The translations under genes and the position numbers were made by a program. Of a DNA stretch of 64,000 bases, positions 17,098-26,512 are shown piece by piece. The notes beneath the pieces were generated by a model that ran no database searches, was not told the DNA's origin, and saw nothing but the letters and a program-made list of their open reading frames with translations. Source of the stretch: Enterovibrio paralichthyis (GTDB lineage: Bacteria > Pseudomonadota > Gammaproteobacteria > Enterobacterales > Vibrionaceae); NCBI RefSeq assembly GCF_019209835.1, contig NZ_JAHUTS010000008.1, positions 167,847-231,846 of the forward strand, read 5' to 3'. Every line of letters starts with the position of its first letter. The first letter of the stretch is position 1.

Positions 17098-18099
17098 ATG
17101 ATAAATATATTAGAGCAGCTATCAGATAACAACATCGTTGTTAGTTTTGCCACAGAAAAAGATAAAGAAAGCTGGGAAGCTGTACTTAAAACTAAAAACT
17201 TTGTGTCGAACAGATATGATTGGAATAATCTGGTCTACCTTAATACGTACTTCTCTAAAGAAAGTGGTTACAAACAGATCCCATTGATTTATTTCTATAA
17301 AAACAAGCCGGTTGCTGTTTGGCCACTTGCTATCATTAATGGTGTTTTGAGTAGTCATGGTGGAGATGTCGTCGAACCTTTGGTGATTGAAGGTACGCCA
17401 CAAAAAGTTCGAAAGCAGCTTTTTGAAATGAGCTATTCATTTATTAGTTCAATTGAAAATGAAACTGCATGTAAGCCAAGTCCATTTGGCGTAATTCTTA
17501 GCAATATAAACTTGTCAGAATGGGCTGTTTATTTACATAACCAAGGCATGAAGTGTTTATCCAAGCAATTGCTTTATGTTGATTTAACCTGCAGCTTAGA
17601 AGAAATAAAGTCTTCATTTCGGAAAAGCTATAGGCCTCTTGTGACAAAGGGGCTCCGGCTCTGGGACTCTGAAGTTGTTACTAGCAGTAGAGATGTGTTT
17701 GAGGAGTTTATGCAATTACATCATGATGTTGCTGGGGGCTGGACGAGAAGCCGAGAAACGTGGGATCTGCATTATGAAATGATGGTCAATGGAGAGGCGT
17801 TTTTAATCACTTTGAGAGATGATAATGGCGTGCTAGTTGGGGCAGGTTTTTTTGTAAACAACAGGACAAATGCTTGCTATGCAATTGCGGCTTATGATCG
17901 GAGCTTATTCAAAGAACCACTGGGTCATGTGGTTCAATACAAGGCGATCGAATACATGATAAGTAAAGGCTTTAAATGGTATGAGATTGGCGAAAATGTC
18001 AGCATTCTCGATGAGTCAACAGATAAAGAACGCAATATAGTTAAATTTAAATCTGGATTCAGTAACTTAAGCCTTGCTCAATTGCAATTTTATAGATGA
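17098..18099 (+). CDS. FemAB/GNAT-like acyltransferase
   Basis: 333 residues. PLIYFYKNKPVAVWPLAIINGV and the C-terminal half (FLITLRDDNGVLVGAGFFVN, YAIAAYDRSLFKEPLGHVVQYKAIEYMISKGFKWYEIGE) resemble the twin-GNAT FemAB group found in exopolysaccharide loci. SFRKSYRPLVTKGLRLW in the middle is the basic segment FemAB-like proteins use. Family role: transfer of an acyl or aminoacyl group to a sugar or peptide; donor unknown. It has its own 131-base upstream spacer containing imperfect inverted repeats, so it could be transcribed separately from the coupled acyl set. It is AT-rich like that set. The next gene follows after 8 bases. Confidence 0.65.
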   Translation: MINILEQLSDNNIVVSFATEKDKESWEAVLKTKNFVSNRYDWNNLVYLNTYFSKESGYKQIPLIYFYKNKPVAVWPLAIINGVLSSHGGDVVEPLVIEGTPQKVRKQLFEMSYSFISSIENETACKPSPFGVILSNINLSEWAVYLHNQGMKCLSKQLLYVDLTCSLEEIKSSFRKSYRPLVTKGLRLWDSEVVTSSRDVFEEFMQLHHDVAGGWTRSRETWDLHYEMMVNGEAFLITLRDDNGVLVGAGFFVNNRTNACYAIAAYDRSLFKEPLGHVVQYKAIEYMISKGFKWYEIGENVSILDESTDKERNIVKFKSGFSNLSLAQLQFYR

Positions 18100-18107
18100 G
18101 ATAGAAA

Positions 18108-19526
18108 ATGAAAGTCGTACTCCATGGTTTTGGCACATTTCCTGTCTTCTTTTATCACCTGATCAAGCACAGTAAGCAGAGTAACTCAGGTATTGAGTGG
18201 TATATCTTACTAAGCACGCCGCACTTTCAAGAGGCCTTTGAGCAGCTCTTGGGCCCAGATAACGTTCGCGTAATAGACACAAGGTTTTCAGAGGCACGTA
18301 AGCAAAAAGCTATTGTTGATGCCGTGTCTTATCCACAGAAGTTAGCAGAAGACATTGCAGCAGAAAAAAGACCCACGCTGAATGTCACAGCGGTTGACTA
18401 CGAAAACAAAGCGAAATGGATGTTTCACCAAGCGCGTGAATTCATGAGCGATGTGAGAGCAAATGTCGCGCTTGTTTCGCAAGTCGAAGGGATGGATGGC
18501 AAAATCTTCATTCGTGCAGCACAAAGCCTTGGCATAGAGGTAGCAGTGCCGACGGGCTTGAGAAATGTCGGCGGTATCTACTTTTCTCCTGACGAATGTG
18601 AAAGCTTCCCTGAGTATGCAAATGAAGGGGCTGAGCAGTATCGCGAAGAAGCGGAACGCTTTATTCGTCAATTTAATGAAAAACCAATGCCTGCGTGGAG
18701 TGCGCTTGGCAACGCAGATGAGCCAACCCTAGATACGTTGAGAGCCCCTTTTACTAAGCGGCTGATTAACTTTGTAAAGTATGCCCTTGCTGATGGTTCT
18801 AGCTTTAAACTGGATAAAATCCGCGTCGCCTTCTTGAACAACTTACCGATGCTTCGCAATGCGATTTGGCGTTTAAACACCAAGCGTAACAGTCGTCTAT
18901 GTAATATCGAATCGGTCAACGAGTTACCGGAAAAGTTCATTTTCTTCCCGCTTCAGTACACGCCGGAGTCTTCCATCAATACCCCAGCGGCGTATTTTCT
19001 TGATCAAATGCGGGCTGTAGATGCGCTGCGTTTTAGCATGCCGTCAGATTACACGCTGGTGGTAAAAGAACACCCCGCATGTATTGAAACGCGAGGCGGT
19101 GGCTTGCTTCGCCAGTTACTGAAAACACCGGGTGTTAGGGTAGCGAAGTACAACCTGAACACAGCGGAAGTTTGTGCAAAAGCGGATTTGGTTGTTTCTG
19201 TGACAGGCACAGTAGTGATGGAAGCCTTTATGCTTGGAAAGGCTTCAATGTCTTTAGCCAAAGCGTTACCGTCAGAAGTGATTGGTGGGGTGGTTGGTTT
19301 GTGTAACTTATCTGAAACGCTTGGTGTGCTGCTTTCTCCAGACTATAAAATCAGTGAAGAAGCAAAAGTAGAAGCATTAGCGAAAGTGTTCAACATTCAA
19401 ACCAAAGCCGTGTTTACAGGCCCAGGTATTCCTGGCGAGCCTGCATTAAAGCAATCTAACATCGTTCGTTTCTTTGATGGCTTTGTAGAGCATTGCAAAA
19501 AACAGGGCATTCAATGTGATTGCTAA
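18108..19526 (+). CDS. PF05159-like (KpsC/KpsS-type fold) glycosyltransferase, possible nonulosonic acid transferase
   Basis: 472 residues, no membrane segments. The C-terminal half has FIFFPLQYTPESSINTP, LVVKEHP and LVVSVTGTVVMEAFMLGKASM, the recurring segments of the capsule polysaccharide synthesis family that includes the Kdo transferases KpsC/KpsS and similar proteins of nonulosonic acid loci. The N-terminal half (MKVVLHGFGTFPVFFYHLI) is less conserved. Inference: among the transferases here this is the best candidate to use CMP-Pse, because Kdo and Pse are both CMP-activated 2-keto sugars. It overlaps the flippase gene by 11 bases. GAGATAG precedes the ATG. Confidence 0.65.
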   Translation: MKVVLHGFGTFPVFFYHLIKHSKQSNSGIEWYILLSTPHFQEAFEQLLGPDNVRVIDTRFSEARKQKAIVDAVSYPQKLAEDIAAEKRPTLNVTAVDYENKAKWMFHQAREFMSDVRANVALVSQVEGMDGKIFIRAAQSLGIEVAVPTGLRNVGGIYFSPDECESFPEYANEGAEQYREEAERFIRQFNEKPMPAWSALGNADEPTLDTLRAPFTKRLINFVKYALADGSSFKLDKIRVAFLNNLPMLRNAIWRLNTKRNSRLCNIESVNELPEKFIFFPLQYTPESSINTPAAYFLDQMRAVDALRFSMPSDYTLVVKEHPACIETRGGGLLRQLLKTPGVRVAKYNLNTAEVCAKADLVVSVTGTVVMEAFMLGKASMSLAKALPSEVIGGVVGLCNLSETLGVLLSPDYKISEEAKVEALAKVFNIQTKAVFTGPGIPGEPALKQSNIVRFFDGFVEHCKKQGIQCDC

Positions 19527-20991
19527 GAAAAGTTTTCTGCGTTCTCTGTTCACGGTTTCTGGTATCTCCATCATTGTTTTAATTGTTGGCTTTATTAGAC
19601 AAATTATCATTGCGAGACAATTCGGTACGTCTCTGGAAATGGATATTTACTATGTTGCCTATGCCATTACGACAATTTTGGTGATCACGCCGGGTGCTCT
19701 ATTTGAGCACGTGGCTGTTCCAAAACTAAAGCAACACATGGAAGAGCACGGCATGGAGAAGTTTTATGATTATGCCGTAGGCATAATCATCCTCTCTGTC
19801 ATCACCTCTGTGGTGTTGGTTGGGCTATATGCCCTGTTGTCTCCCTTGCTGGCCAAGCTCATGACGTCAGGGTTTAGTGAGAAAGAAACAGAAGCATTGA
19901 GCGCTTTTGTTTATTGGTTTGTGCCTTGGTTATTGGTCTATCCAATCTTTAATGCCCTGACCAGCGTGCTAAAGAGCATGGAGAAATTCCTCGTTTCTTC
20001 GTTTGCAGAAGTCATTTACATGTTCTCGTCGCTGGCGGTGATTTACTTCTATGCGTCAACAAGAGTGGAAATTATCCCAATATCTCAGTTTGTTGGGCAT
20101 TTGCTGGCCATCATTTTCTTGCTCGTGATTTTTGTTAAATCATCAAAACGACTATGGCTGCGGAGTTTCTCTTTCGCAGACTACAGGCAAGTGATCAAAA
20201 ACGCACTATTGCTGCTGACTTCTCATCCGATTAAAACCGCGAGCAGCGTAATCGAAAGGAACTTTCAATCTAACTTGCCGGTGGGCGGTATTTCAGCACT
20301 GGGCTATGCCAGTCAGCTGACAAACTCCATCTCGGCGGTATTAAACTTTAAGCAGATATATGTCGTGCCGCTATCAAAAGCGGAAGGGAGAGAAGAAAAG
20401 TTTCACAGACTTCTGGTGGGCTTGTTCTATTTAACCGTCCCCATCGCCATTGTTAACTATGTGCTAGCGACAGACATTATTGCGTTTGTCTATGGTGGCG
20501 GAAACTTCAACGCAGACAGCGTGCATCAAACCAGTTTGGCGTATGCGGTTCTCTCGTTCTCGATCATTTCGTCGGCAGTGAATGTCCCTGTGATGCGTAT
20601 GTTCCAAATTGTCGATATCGTGCATAAAACGATTCTCATCACCGTATTGTCGATTGTGTCCATGACCATACAACTCTATGTTTGTGTAGCGTATTTAGAC
20701 CTTGGGCTATACGGTTATGCGCTGGCAGTTACGAGCAACTCATTGTTAATGGTGTTCGTTAACATGGGGATCCTGACGGCGTCATCCAGCATCAAGATTC
20801 ACTATGTGAAGCTGGCGCTTGATGTAATGCCAATCATTGTACTAATGGCTTTGTCTCATTATCTCTATGCATATATCGAATCCAGCTTAGGAATAACGCT
20901 CATCTTCATCAAATTGCTCGTTTGGGCGCTATTAGTTATCGCTTGCTATTTGATGCTATTTCCAATAATTAAAAAGGTATTAGGAAAATAA
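19516..20991 (+). CDS. MurJ/MviN-like polysaccharide unit flippase (Wzx role)
   Basis: 491 residues with about 12-14 hydrophobic segments. The N-terminal part (GFIRQIIIARQFGTSLEMDIYYVAYAI, PGALFEHVAVPKL) is the MurJ-type start of the MOP superfamily rather than that of classical Wzx. Family role: moves undecaprenyl-linked units across the inner membrane. No other flippase is visible in the locus, so it probably fills the Wzx role. The essential MurJ should lie elsewhere. GTG start at 19516 overlaps the previous gene by 11 bases; the next gene starts one base after its stop. Confidence 0.82.
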   Translation: MIAKKSFLRSLFTVSGISIIVLIVGFIRQIIIARQFGTSLEMDIYYVAYAITTILVITPGALFEHVAVPKLKQHMEEHGMEKFYDYAVGIIILSVITSVVLVGLYALLSPLLAKLMTSGFSEKETEALSAFVYWFVPWLLVYPIFNALTSVLKSMEKFLVSSFAEVIYMFSSLAVIYFYASTRVEIIPISQFVGHLLAIIFLLVIFVKSSKRLWLRSFSFADYRQVIKNALLLLTSHPIKTASSVIERNFQSNLPVGGISALGYASQLTNSISAVLNFKQIYVVPLSKAEGREEKFHRLLVGLFYLTVPIAIVNYVLATDIIAFVYGGGNFNADSVHQTSLAYAVLSFSIISSAVNVPVMRMFQIVDIVHKTILITVLSIVSMTIQLYVCVAYLDLGLYGYALAVTSNSLLMVFVNMGILTASSSIKIHYVKLALDVMPIIVLMALSHYLYAYIESSLGITLIFIKLLVWALLVIACYLMLFPIIKKVLGK

Positions 20992-20992
20992 C

Positions 20993-22237
20993 GTGAAAGT
21001 TCTTTCTATCTGCTACATGTTGCCACCCGCGATGTATCCTCAGGCTATTCAGATTGGCAGACTCCTTTATCATTCAAAACTCGAACACCACGTTATCACT
21101 GCTGACCTTGAACATGAGCCAAGAAAGCTCGGCGTTTACAACGACTTTGCTAACAGGGTTGCTCGTATCAACCACTATAAAGAGGCAAAGCAGCTGCCAT
21201 CCTTGCTACACAAGGTGCTGTACTACTTTGCCCCTTTCTATGGAGCGTGCCCAGACAACTTCAAACCTTGGGCAAAAAATGTCTTTTCAGACTATTCCGC
21301 CAAGCTAGATAGCAAAGCGGAAACGCAATCAGATTGCATTGTGAGCTTTGGTGTTCCAATGAGCGATCATCTTCTTGCCATGAAACTGAAAGCGAAATAT
21401 GGCACGCCTTGGATTGCGCATTTCAGTGACCCTTGGTCAGATAACCCTTTCAAAAAACACCATATTCTCTCTAAGTTCATCAACAAAAAACTGGAAGAGA
21501 TAGTCATAAGCGCGGCGGATGAAGTCATTTTTACGTCTGAAGAAACCAAGAAATTGGTCATGTCAAAGTATCCGGACCTTCAAAAAGGTGTAGTGTTGGG
21601 GCACTCCTATGACGCGGCCCTTTACCCTGAAGCTCAAGCTCAAGCTCAAGCTCACCGTGAAGATGGCAAGACCGTTATAAAACATATTGGCAGCCTTTAT
21701 GGATATCGTTCGCCAAAGCCACTTTTTAAAGCTTTACACAGCCTCCACCTCGAAGAGCCAGAGCTGCTAAAAAATGTCTGTTTTGAGTTTGTAGGTTACG
21801 TAGCACCACGAATGAAAAACAATACGGACTTAAAGGCATTGCCCGAAGGTCTCGTTCATTTCAAAGGTGGTGTTGACTACATGCAGTCACTCAGTGAAAT
21901 GTCGTCATCCGATGCGCTGATGATCATTGATGCGCCAGCGACTGAGAGTGTGTTCTTGCCAAGTAAACTGATCGATTACGTCGGCTCTAAACGTCCCATT
22001 TTGGCGATCACACCAAACGGTACCTCACAGAAGTTGGTGAAAAGAATGGGCTTTGCAACCGCGAACCCAGAAGACAATTCAGCCATTAAAGATATGTTGA
22101 AGTCTTACCTAAAACAGCGGCAGGAATACTGCCAGCCTTTGCTTGATGGTACCTTCGACGCCGTCTACAGAGAGTTCTCTACAGAGGCAATTCTTACGAA
22201 GTTTGATGCAATAGTAGAACGCCTAGGGAAGAAGTAA
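20993..22237 (+). CDS. Glycosyltransferase, GT4-like
   Basis: 414 residues with two Rossmann-like halves. The N-terminal domain has DCIVSFGVPMSDHLLAMKLK and WIAHFSDPWSDNPF, a pattern common to GT4-like transferases in O-antigen loci; the C-terminal half contains TVIKHIGSLYGYRSPKPLFKAL and ends in a glycine- and acid-containing donor site. Donor and acceptor are unknown. Residues around 213-219 form an Ala-Gln run coded by four AAGCTC units at 21630-21653, between the two domains, where length change would be tolerated. GTG start, one base after the flippase stop. Confidence 0.75.
   Translation: MKVLSICYMLPPAMYPQAIQIGRLLYHSKLEHHVITADLEHEPRKLGVYNDFANRVARINHYKEAKQLPSLLHKVLYYFAPFYGACPDNFKPWAKNVFSDYSAKLDSKAETQSDCIVSFGVPMSDHLLAMKLKAKYGTPWIAHFSDPWSDNPFKKHHILSKFINKKLEEIVISAADEVIFTSEETKKLVMSKYPDLQKGVVLGHSYDAALYPEAQAQAQAHREDGKTVIKHIGSLYGYRSPKPLFKALHSLHLEEPELLKNVCFEFVGYVAPRMKNNTDLKALPEGLVHFKGGVDYMQSLSEMSSSDALMIIDAPATESVFLPSKLIDYVGSKRPILAITPNGTSQKLVKRMGFATANPEDNSAIKDMLKSYLKQRQEYCQPLLDGTFDAVYREFSTEAILTKFDAIVERLGKK
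21630..21653 (+). repeat. In-frame hexanucleotide repeat (AAGCTC x4)
   Basis: Four perfect copies of AAGCTC in a row inside the glycosyltransferase gene, coding an alternating Gln-Ala run at the linker between the two halves. Copy-number change would alter the linker by two residues at a time without shifting the frame. Confidence 0.9.
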
Positions 22238-22241
22238 TCGC

Positions 22242-23405
22242 ATGAATGTTTTTGTTTACGGCTATTACGGTTTTGGCAATGCGGGTGACGAGCTGCTGCT
22301 AAGACGTGTTATTGAATACTTCAAAGCGCGAACTTCAGACGTTAGCTTTGTGGTGAGATGCCATGACGAATCACAAACAGGGTTTGAAAACGACCCCGTT
22401 GAGTTTGTGAATATCGATGCAAGTCTCACGCAACCCAACACATCGAAACTGACGGGCTTCATCAAGTACTTACGCGCAGCGGCGAAATACATGAAGCAGA
22501 GTGACGCCTTTGTTTTTGGTGGCGGCACCTTGTTTCAATCTTCGGGTCGAATTCCTTACACCTTGATCTTGATGACAGCACTGTGCGTGTTAGCGCGTAT
22601 TTATAACGTGCCTGTATACGCTTTAGGGGTGGGCGTTGGGCCGTTAAAAGATGGTTTAAGTCAGCGCCTTTTTACGCTTATTTTGCGCCTAGCGTCGGAT
22701 TTCGCTGTACGCGATTTAACCTCAATGGCGAACGCCAAGGCCGCATCTGGTAGTGACAAACTGCGATTGACCAGTGATTTGGTTTTTGGTGCAGGTATTA
22801 AAGAGCAAGGCGCTAAACCGCTAGCAACAGGCACGGCTCTGCATATTGCGATCACTATTGCTGCGAGCGACTCAAAACTCACCGAGCAAAACCTCAATAC
22901 CTTGAGCGAGCAGCTCAAGCGGTTGGTCAAAGAAATAAAAGAAAAGCAGCCAGAAAGCCAAATCAGTTGCCTAACGTTTCAAGATTTTGAAACCGCAACC
23001 GGTGTGCGTTTGTCCGATAAAAACATGATGACAAAACTGGTGGGTGAAGAGGCGCTAAACCACGTTGAGTTTTGCCAAGTGCCCAATACCATTGAAGGCG
23101 CATTAACGCTCGTTTCATCGTTTGACGTTGTGTTGGGCATGCGCTTTCACGGCTTAGTGCTAGCAGCAATGGCGCAAGTACCATTTGTTGGCGTTTCACG
23201 TGATCATAAAGTCACTGACCTTTGCGAAAAGTTTGGCTTCCCTTCGTGGAATATTACGCAACCGCCTGAAACAACTTTGTTTGAGTTAGTAGAGCGTGCT
23301 GGCAAAACCCCAGTCGATATAGACGTGCTTGAAACCTGTCGCAGTCAGTCTGATGCAAATTTTGATGAGGTCGAAAAATACCTTCAACGTAGGAACGCTA
23401 AATGA
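22242..23405 (+). CDS. Polysaccharide pyruvyl transferase family protein
   Basis: 387 residues, PF04230. The N-terminal YGYYGFGNAGDELLLRRVI is the family signature; FVFGGGTLFQ and a C-terminal FDVVLGMRFHGLVLAAMAQVPFVGVS segment (with the RFHG motif) complete it. Family role: transfers pyruvate from PEP to a sugar hydroxyl as a ketal (CsaB, WcaK), although some members act as glycosyltransferases. RBS AGGGAAG precedes the ATG, and it overlaps the next gene by 4 bases. Inference: adds an acidic ketal to one residue of the repeat unit. Confidence 0.85.
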   Translation: MNVFVYGYYGFGNAGDELLLRRVIEYFKARTSDVSFVVRCHDESQTGFENDPVEFVNIDASLTQPNTSKLTGFIKYLRAAAKYMKQSDAFVFGGGTLFQSSGRIPYTLILMTALCVLARIYNVPVYALGVGVGPLKDGLSQRLFTLILRLASDFAVRDLTSMANAKAASGSDKLRLTSDLVFGAGIKEQGAKPLATGTALHIAITIAASDSKLTEQNLNTLSEQLKRLVKEIKEKQPESQISCLTFQDFETATGVRLSDKNMMTKLVGEEALNHVEFCQVPNTIEGALTLVSSFDVVLGMRFHGLVLAAMAQVPFVGVSRDHKVTDLCEKFGFPSWNITQPPETTLFELVERAGKTPVDIDVLETCRSQSDANFDEVEKYLQRRNAK

Positions 23406-24523
23406 AGGTGTTACACATTATTACGGGGCTCGGTGTCGGTGGCGCTGAGACCATGTTGTACAAGTTACTCAGTGAATTGTCACAAGACAGTCACTCAGAT
23501 CACCTTGTCATCAGCATGATGAAACCCGGTCCTTACAAAGAGAAAATCAACGCATTGGGCATCAAAGTCATCTCGTTAGAGATGAATAGCGCCAAGAGCA
23601 TTCCCGCTGCTGTGATTAAGTTGATAAAAGCGGTGAAGCAAATAAAGCCAGACGTTGTACAAGGGTGGATGTACCACGGGAATTTATTTGCCAGCATCAG
23701 CAAACTCGTATTGCCCAAACATGTAAAATTGATTTGGAACGTACGCCACTCGCTGTACGACTTTTCGAAGGAAACGCGATCGACGAAATGGCTCATTAAA
23801 TTCAGCGCCAAAATCTCTGGTTTTTGCGACGGGATCTTGTACAACTCGTCGATTTCGCGTGACCAACACGAGTTAGCCGGCTTCGCTAAAACGCACGGCA
23901 AGGTTATCCCCAATGGCTTTGACACCGAGCATTTCAAGCCAGATTCAGTGCGACGCGAGCGTATTCGCGCAGAATTGAACCTGCCTGACGACACTATTGT
24001 GATCGCCCATGTGGGGCGGTTCCATCCGGCAAAGAACCACCTCGGTTTTATCAAAGCCGTCGTTCCGGTTTTGCAGCAGAAAAGCAACGTTGCCGTTGTC
24101 ATGGTGGGGTTGAATGTTGATGAGAGCAATGAGCAGATAGCCACCTTAGTGCCAGATGCAGTGAAGTCACAGCTGCACCTGATGGGGTTGCGAAATGATA
24201 TTCCTGATATCATGAGCGCATCAGATTTTCTGGTCATGTCCAGTGACACCGAAGGGTTCCCAAATGTAATTGGTGAAGCAATGTCATCAGGCTTGCCGGT
24301 AGTCTCAACAGATGCGGGTGAAAGCCGGATCGTCGTTGGCGATGCAGGGATAGTCGTTCCCATTGGGGATATGGAAGCGCTAACCCAAGGCATGACATCG
24401 CTGATTGAGCGAGAGCACGACGCATTCATTGCACTTCAACGTCAGGCGAGAGAGCGCATCATTCAGTATTACTCTTTGAGCGCTATAGCGTCGCAATACA
24501 AAAAATTATACGAAAGCAGATAA
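23402..24523 (+). CDS. GT4-family glycosyltransferase
   Basis: 373 residues with a GT-B fold. MKVLHIITGLGVGGAETMLYKLL is the classic N-terminus; VIPNGFDTEHFKPD, IAHVGRFHPAKNHLGFIKA and the donor-binding SDTEGFPNVIGEAMSSGLPVV (with the E-x7-E motif) follow in the expected order. Family role: retaining transfer of a sugar from a nucleotide donor to an undecaprenyl-linked acceptor on the cytoplasmic face. Sugar specificity is not readable. It overlaps the pyruvyl transferase gene by 4 bases and is followed one base later by the amidotransferase gene. Confidence 0.88.
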   Translation: MKVLHIITGLGVGGAETMLYKLLSELSQDSHSDHLVISMMKPGPYKEKINALGIKVISLEMNSAKSIPAAVIKLIKAVKQIKPDVVQGWMYHGNLFASISKLVLPKHVKLIWNVRHSLYDFSKETRSTKWLIKFSAKISGFCDGILYNSSISRDQHELAGFAKTHGKVIPNGFDTEHFKPDSVRRERIRAELNLPDDTIVIAHVGRFHPAKNHLGFIKAVVPVLQQKSNVAVVMVGLNVDESNEQIATLVPDAVKSQLHLMGLRNDIPDIMSASDFLVMSSDTEGFPNVIGEAMSSGLPVVSTDAGESRIVVGDAGIVVPIGDMEALTQGMTSLIEREHDAFIALQRQARERIIQYYSLSAIASQYKKLYESR

Positions 24524-24524
24524 T

Positions 24525-26441
24525 ATGTGTGGAATAGCCGGATACGTGGGTTGGAAAACGCCCGCGTTAGTAGAAAGCACCCTAACTTCAATGGGTGACA
24601 AAATTCGCACTCGGGGCCCTGACAGCAAAGGGATATGGGCGAACAATGATGGCAGCATCGGCTTTGTTCATCAGCGGCTTGCTATTGTTGATCTCTCCGA
24701 AGCAGGGCATCAGCCAATGGTAAGTGATTGCGGTCGCTATGTACTGGTTTTTAATGGTGAAATCTACAACCACCTAATTGTACGGCAAGAGCTGCAAGAT
24801 ACCTTCGGTGACCAAGCGTCGCAGTGGAAAGGGCATTCGGACACGGAAACCCTGTTAAAAGCCATCATCCTGCTTGGTCTCGAAAAAGCACTTGAACGCA
24901 TCGTGGGTATGTATGCGTTTGCAATCTGCGACAATGAGCGTCAAACCGTCTCTTTGGCAAGGGACCGAATCGGTGAAAAACCGCTATATTGGGGAATACA
25001 AAACGGTACATTCCTTTTCGGCTCAGAGTTAAAAGCACTCAAGGCACATCCATCCTTTGTGGGAGAAATCGACAAAGGTAGCGTGTCATTGCTCATGCAA
25101 CACGGCTATATACCCGGCCGCCGCTCAATTTACCAAGATATAGAGCGACTCACGCCCGGCACCTACATGACTTTGACCGTAAGCAGTGGCGAAATAGAGC
25201 ATGCGCAATATTGGTCAATCGAACAAATCGCCAGTAAGCCTCAGTTAGAGGGGAGCGAAAGCGAGCACATTGCCGCATTAGAAGCGCAGCTAAAAACCAC
25301 CGTAGAACAGCAGATGTTGTCCGATGTACCGCTAGGGGCATTTTTGTCCGGGGGGATAGATTCATCGCTCATTTGTGCATTGATGCAAGAGCAATCGTCA
25401 CAACCGATTCAAACATTTTCCATCGGCTTTAACGATCCGAAATATGATGAAGCCATCCACGCCAAAAAAGTAGCAGAACATCTCGGTACCAAGCACACAG
25501 AGCTGTATGTAACCGCCAAAGATGCCTTGGACAAAGTCCCTGAAATTGCCTCAGCTTATTGCGAGCCTTTTGCGGATCAATCCCAGATTGCGACCATGTT
25601 AGTGTCAGAAATGGCAGTGAACTCCGTAACAGTAGCACTGTCAGGAGATGGCGGTGATGAACTGTTTGGCGGTTATACACGCTACAATCAAGCGCTGTCC
25701 CTTTGGGGGAAAGTCTCTCGGGTGCCGAGAGCAATGAGAAACGTTGCAGGCCATTGCCCTTTGCCCATTGACGCAATAAACGGCGCAGGTGCCAAGGTTG
25801 GAAAACCCATGCTGGGTGATAAACTCAGTAAAGGCTTAAACCTGATGAGCTCAGATAATGCGTTAGAGCTATACCACCGACTGATTTCCGTTACCGCCCA
25901 TACTGGGGAGGTTGTGGTAGATGCGCCTTCATCCGGTGTTGCTAGCCAATACAGCAACTACGAACGCTCTCACCCAAACCTGTCACTCAAAGAAGAGTTC
26001 ATGTTGAGAGATGTTCTGGCATACCTGCCTGATGACATTCTGGTGAAGGTTGATCGCGCCGCAATGAAATCATCGTTGGAAACGCGAGTGCCATTGTTGG
26101 ATCACCGAGTGGTAGAACTCGCATTTAGCATGCCAATCAGCCAAAAAGTGAGAAACGGTGTGACGAAATGGCCACTTCGCGAGATCCTTTACAAGCGCGT
26201 ACCACAAGCGCTTATTGAAAGACCGAAAAAAGGCTTTTCGGTACCCGTAAGGGATTGGCTCAGAGATGAGCTAAGAGAGTGGGCGGAATCCTTGTTGGAA
26301 GAGAGTAAACTGAAAAACCAAAACTACTTGGATGCAAGTCGAGTAAGAACAATTTGGCAGGAGCATCTCTCTGGTAAGCGCGATTGGTCTTACTTGCTTT
26401 GGAATATTTTAATGTTCCAGTCTTGGATTGAGCAGCAGTAG
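24525..26441 (+). CDS. asnB: AsnB-type glutamine amidotransferase (asparagine synthetase family)
   Basis: 638 residues, both domains complete. Cys2 of MCGIAGYVGW is the N-terminal nucleophile of the class II glutaminase; FNGEIYNH and RDRIGEKPLYW are typical of it. The synthetase domain has the PP-loop LSGGIDSSLICAL (about residue 275) and SGDGGDELFGGYTRY. Free asparagine synthesis is possible, but AsnB paralogues in O-antigen loci amidate uronic acids, as proposed for WbtH in the Francisella GalNAcAN O-antigen. With a TviB/TviC pair at the start of this locus, amidation of a HexNAc-uronic acid is the likely role (inference). It is the last gene before the terminator at 26470-26512. Confidence 0.85.
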   Translation: MCGIAGYVGWKTPALVESTLTSMGDKIRTRGPDSKGIWANNDGSIGFVHQRLAIVDLSEAGHQPMVSDCGRYVLVFNGEIYNHLIVRQELQDTFGDQASQWKGHSDTETLLKAIILLGLEKALERIVGMYAFAICDNERQTVSLARDRIGEKPLYWGIQNGTFLFGSELKALKAHPSFVGEIDKGSVSLLMQHGYIPGRRSIYQDIERLTPGTYMTLTVSSGEIEHAQYWSIEQIASKPQLEGSESEHIAALEAQLKTTVEQQMLSDVPLGAFLSGGIDSSLICALMQEQSSQPIQTFSIGFNDPKYDEAIHAKKVAEHLGTKHTELYVTAKDALDKVPEIASAYCEPFADQSQIATMLVSEMAVNSVTVALSGDGGDELFGGYTRYNQALSLWGKVSRVPRAMRNVAGHCPLPIDAINGAGAKVGKPMLGDKLSKGLNLMSSDNALELYHRLISVTAHTGEVVVDAPSSGVASQYSNYERSHPNLSLKEEFMLRDVLAYLPDDILVKVDRAAMKSSLETRVPLLDHRVVELAFSMPISQKVRNGVTKWPLREILYKRVPQALIERPKKGFSVPVRDWLRDELREWAESLLEESKLKNQNYLDASRVRTIWQEHLSGKRDWSYLLWNILMFQSWIEQQ

Positions 26442-26469
26442 CAGCGAGATTAAAAACATTAAATAGAGG

Positions 26470-26512
26470 CGGTATTGGCAGGGGTAAGCACTCATTGCGA
26501 ATACCGTTTTTT
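26470..26512 (+). terminator. Rho-independent terminator after the amidotransferase gene
   Basis: CGGTATTGGCA at 26470-26480 pairs with TGCGAATACCG at 26496-26506 (11 positions, one mismatch) and is followed by six T. It ends the first polysaccharide transcription unit, so the polymerase gene at 26710 needs its own promoter in the 200 bases that follow. Confidence 0.75.

Noticed and set aside
23533..24429. 298-codon minus-strand frame opposite the GT4 gene at 23402
   Set aside because: It lies fully within a clear GT4 gene, with Ser/Thr/Ile-rich composition typical of a reverse-frame shadow.
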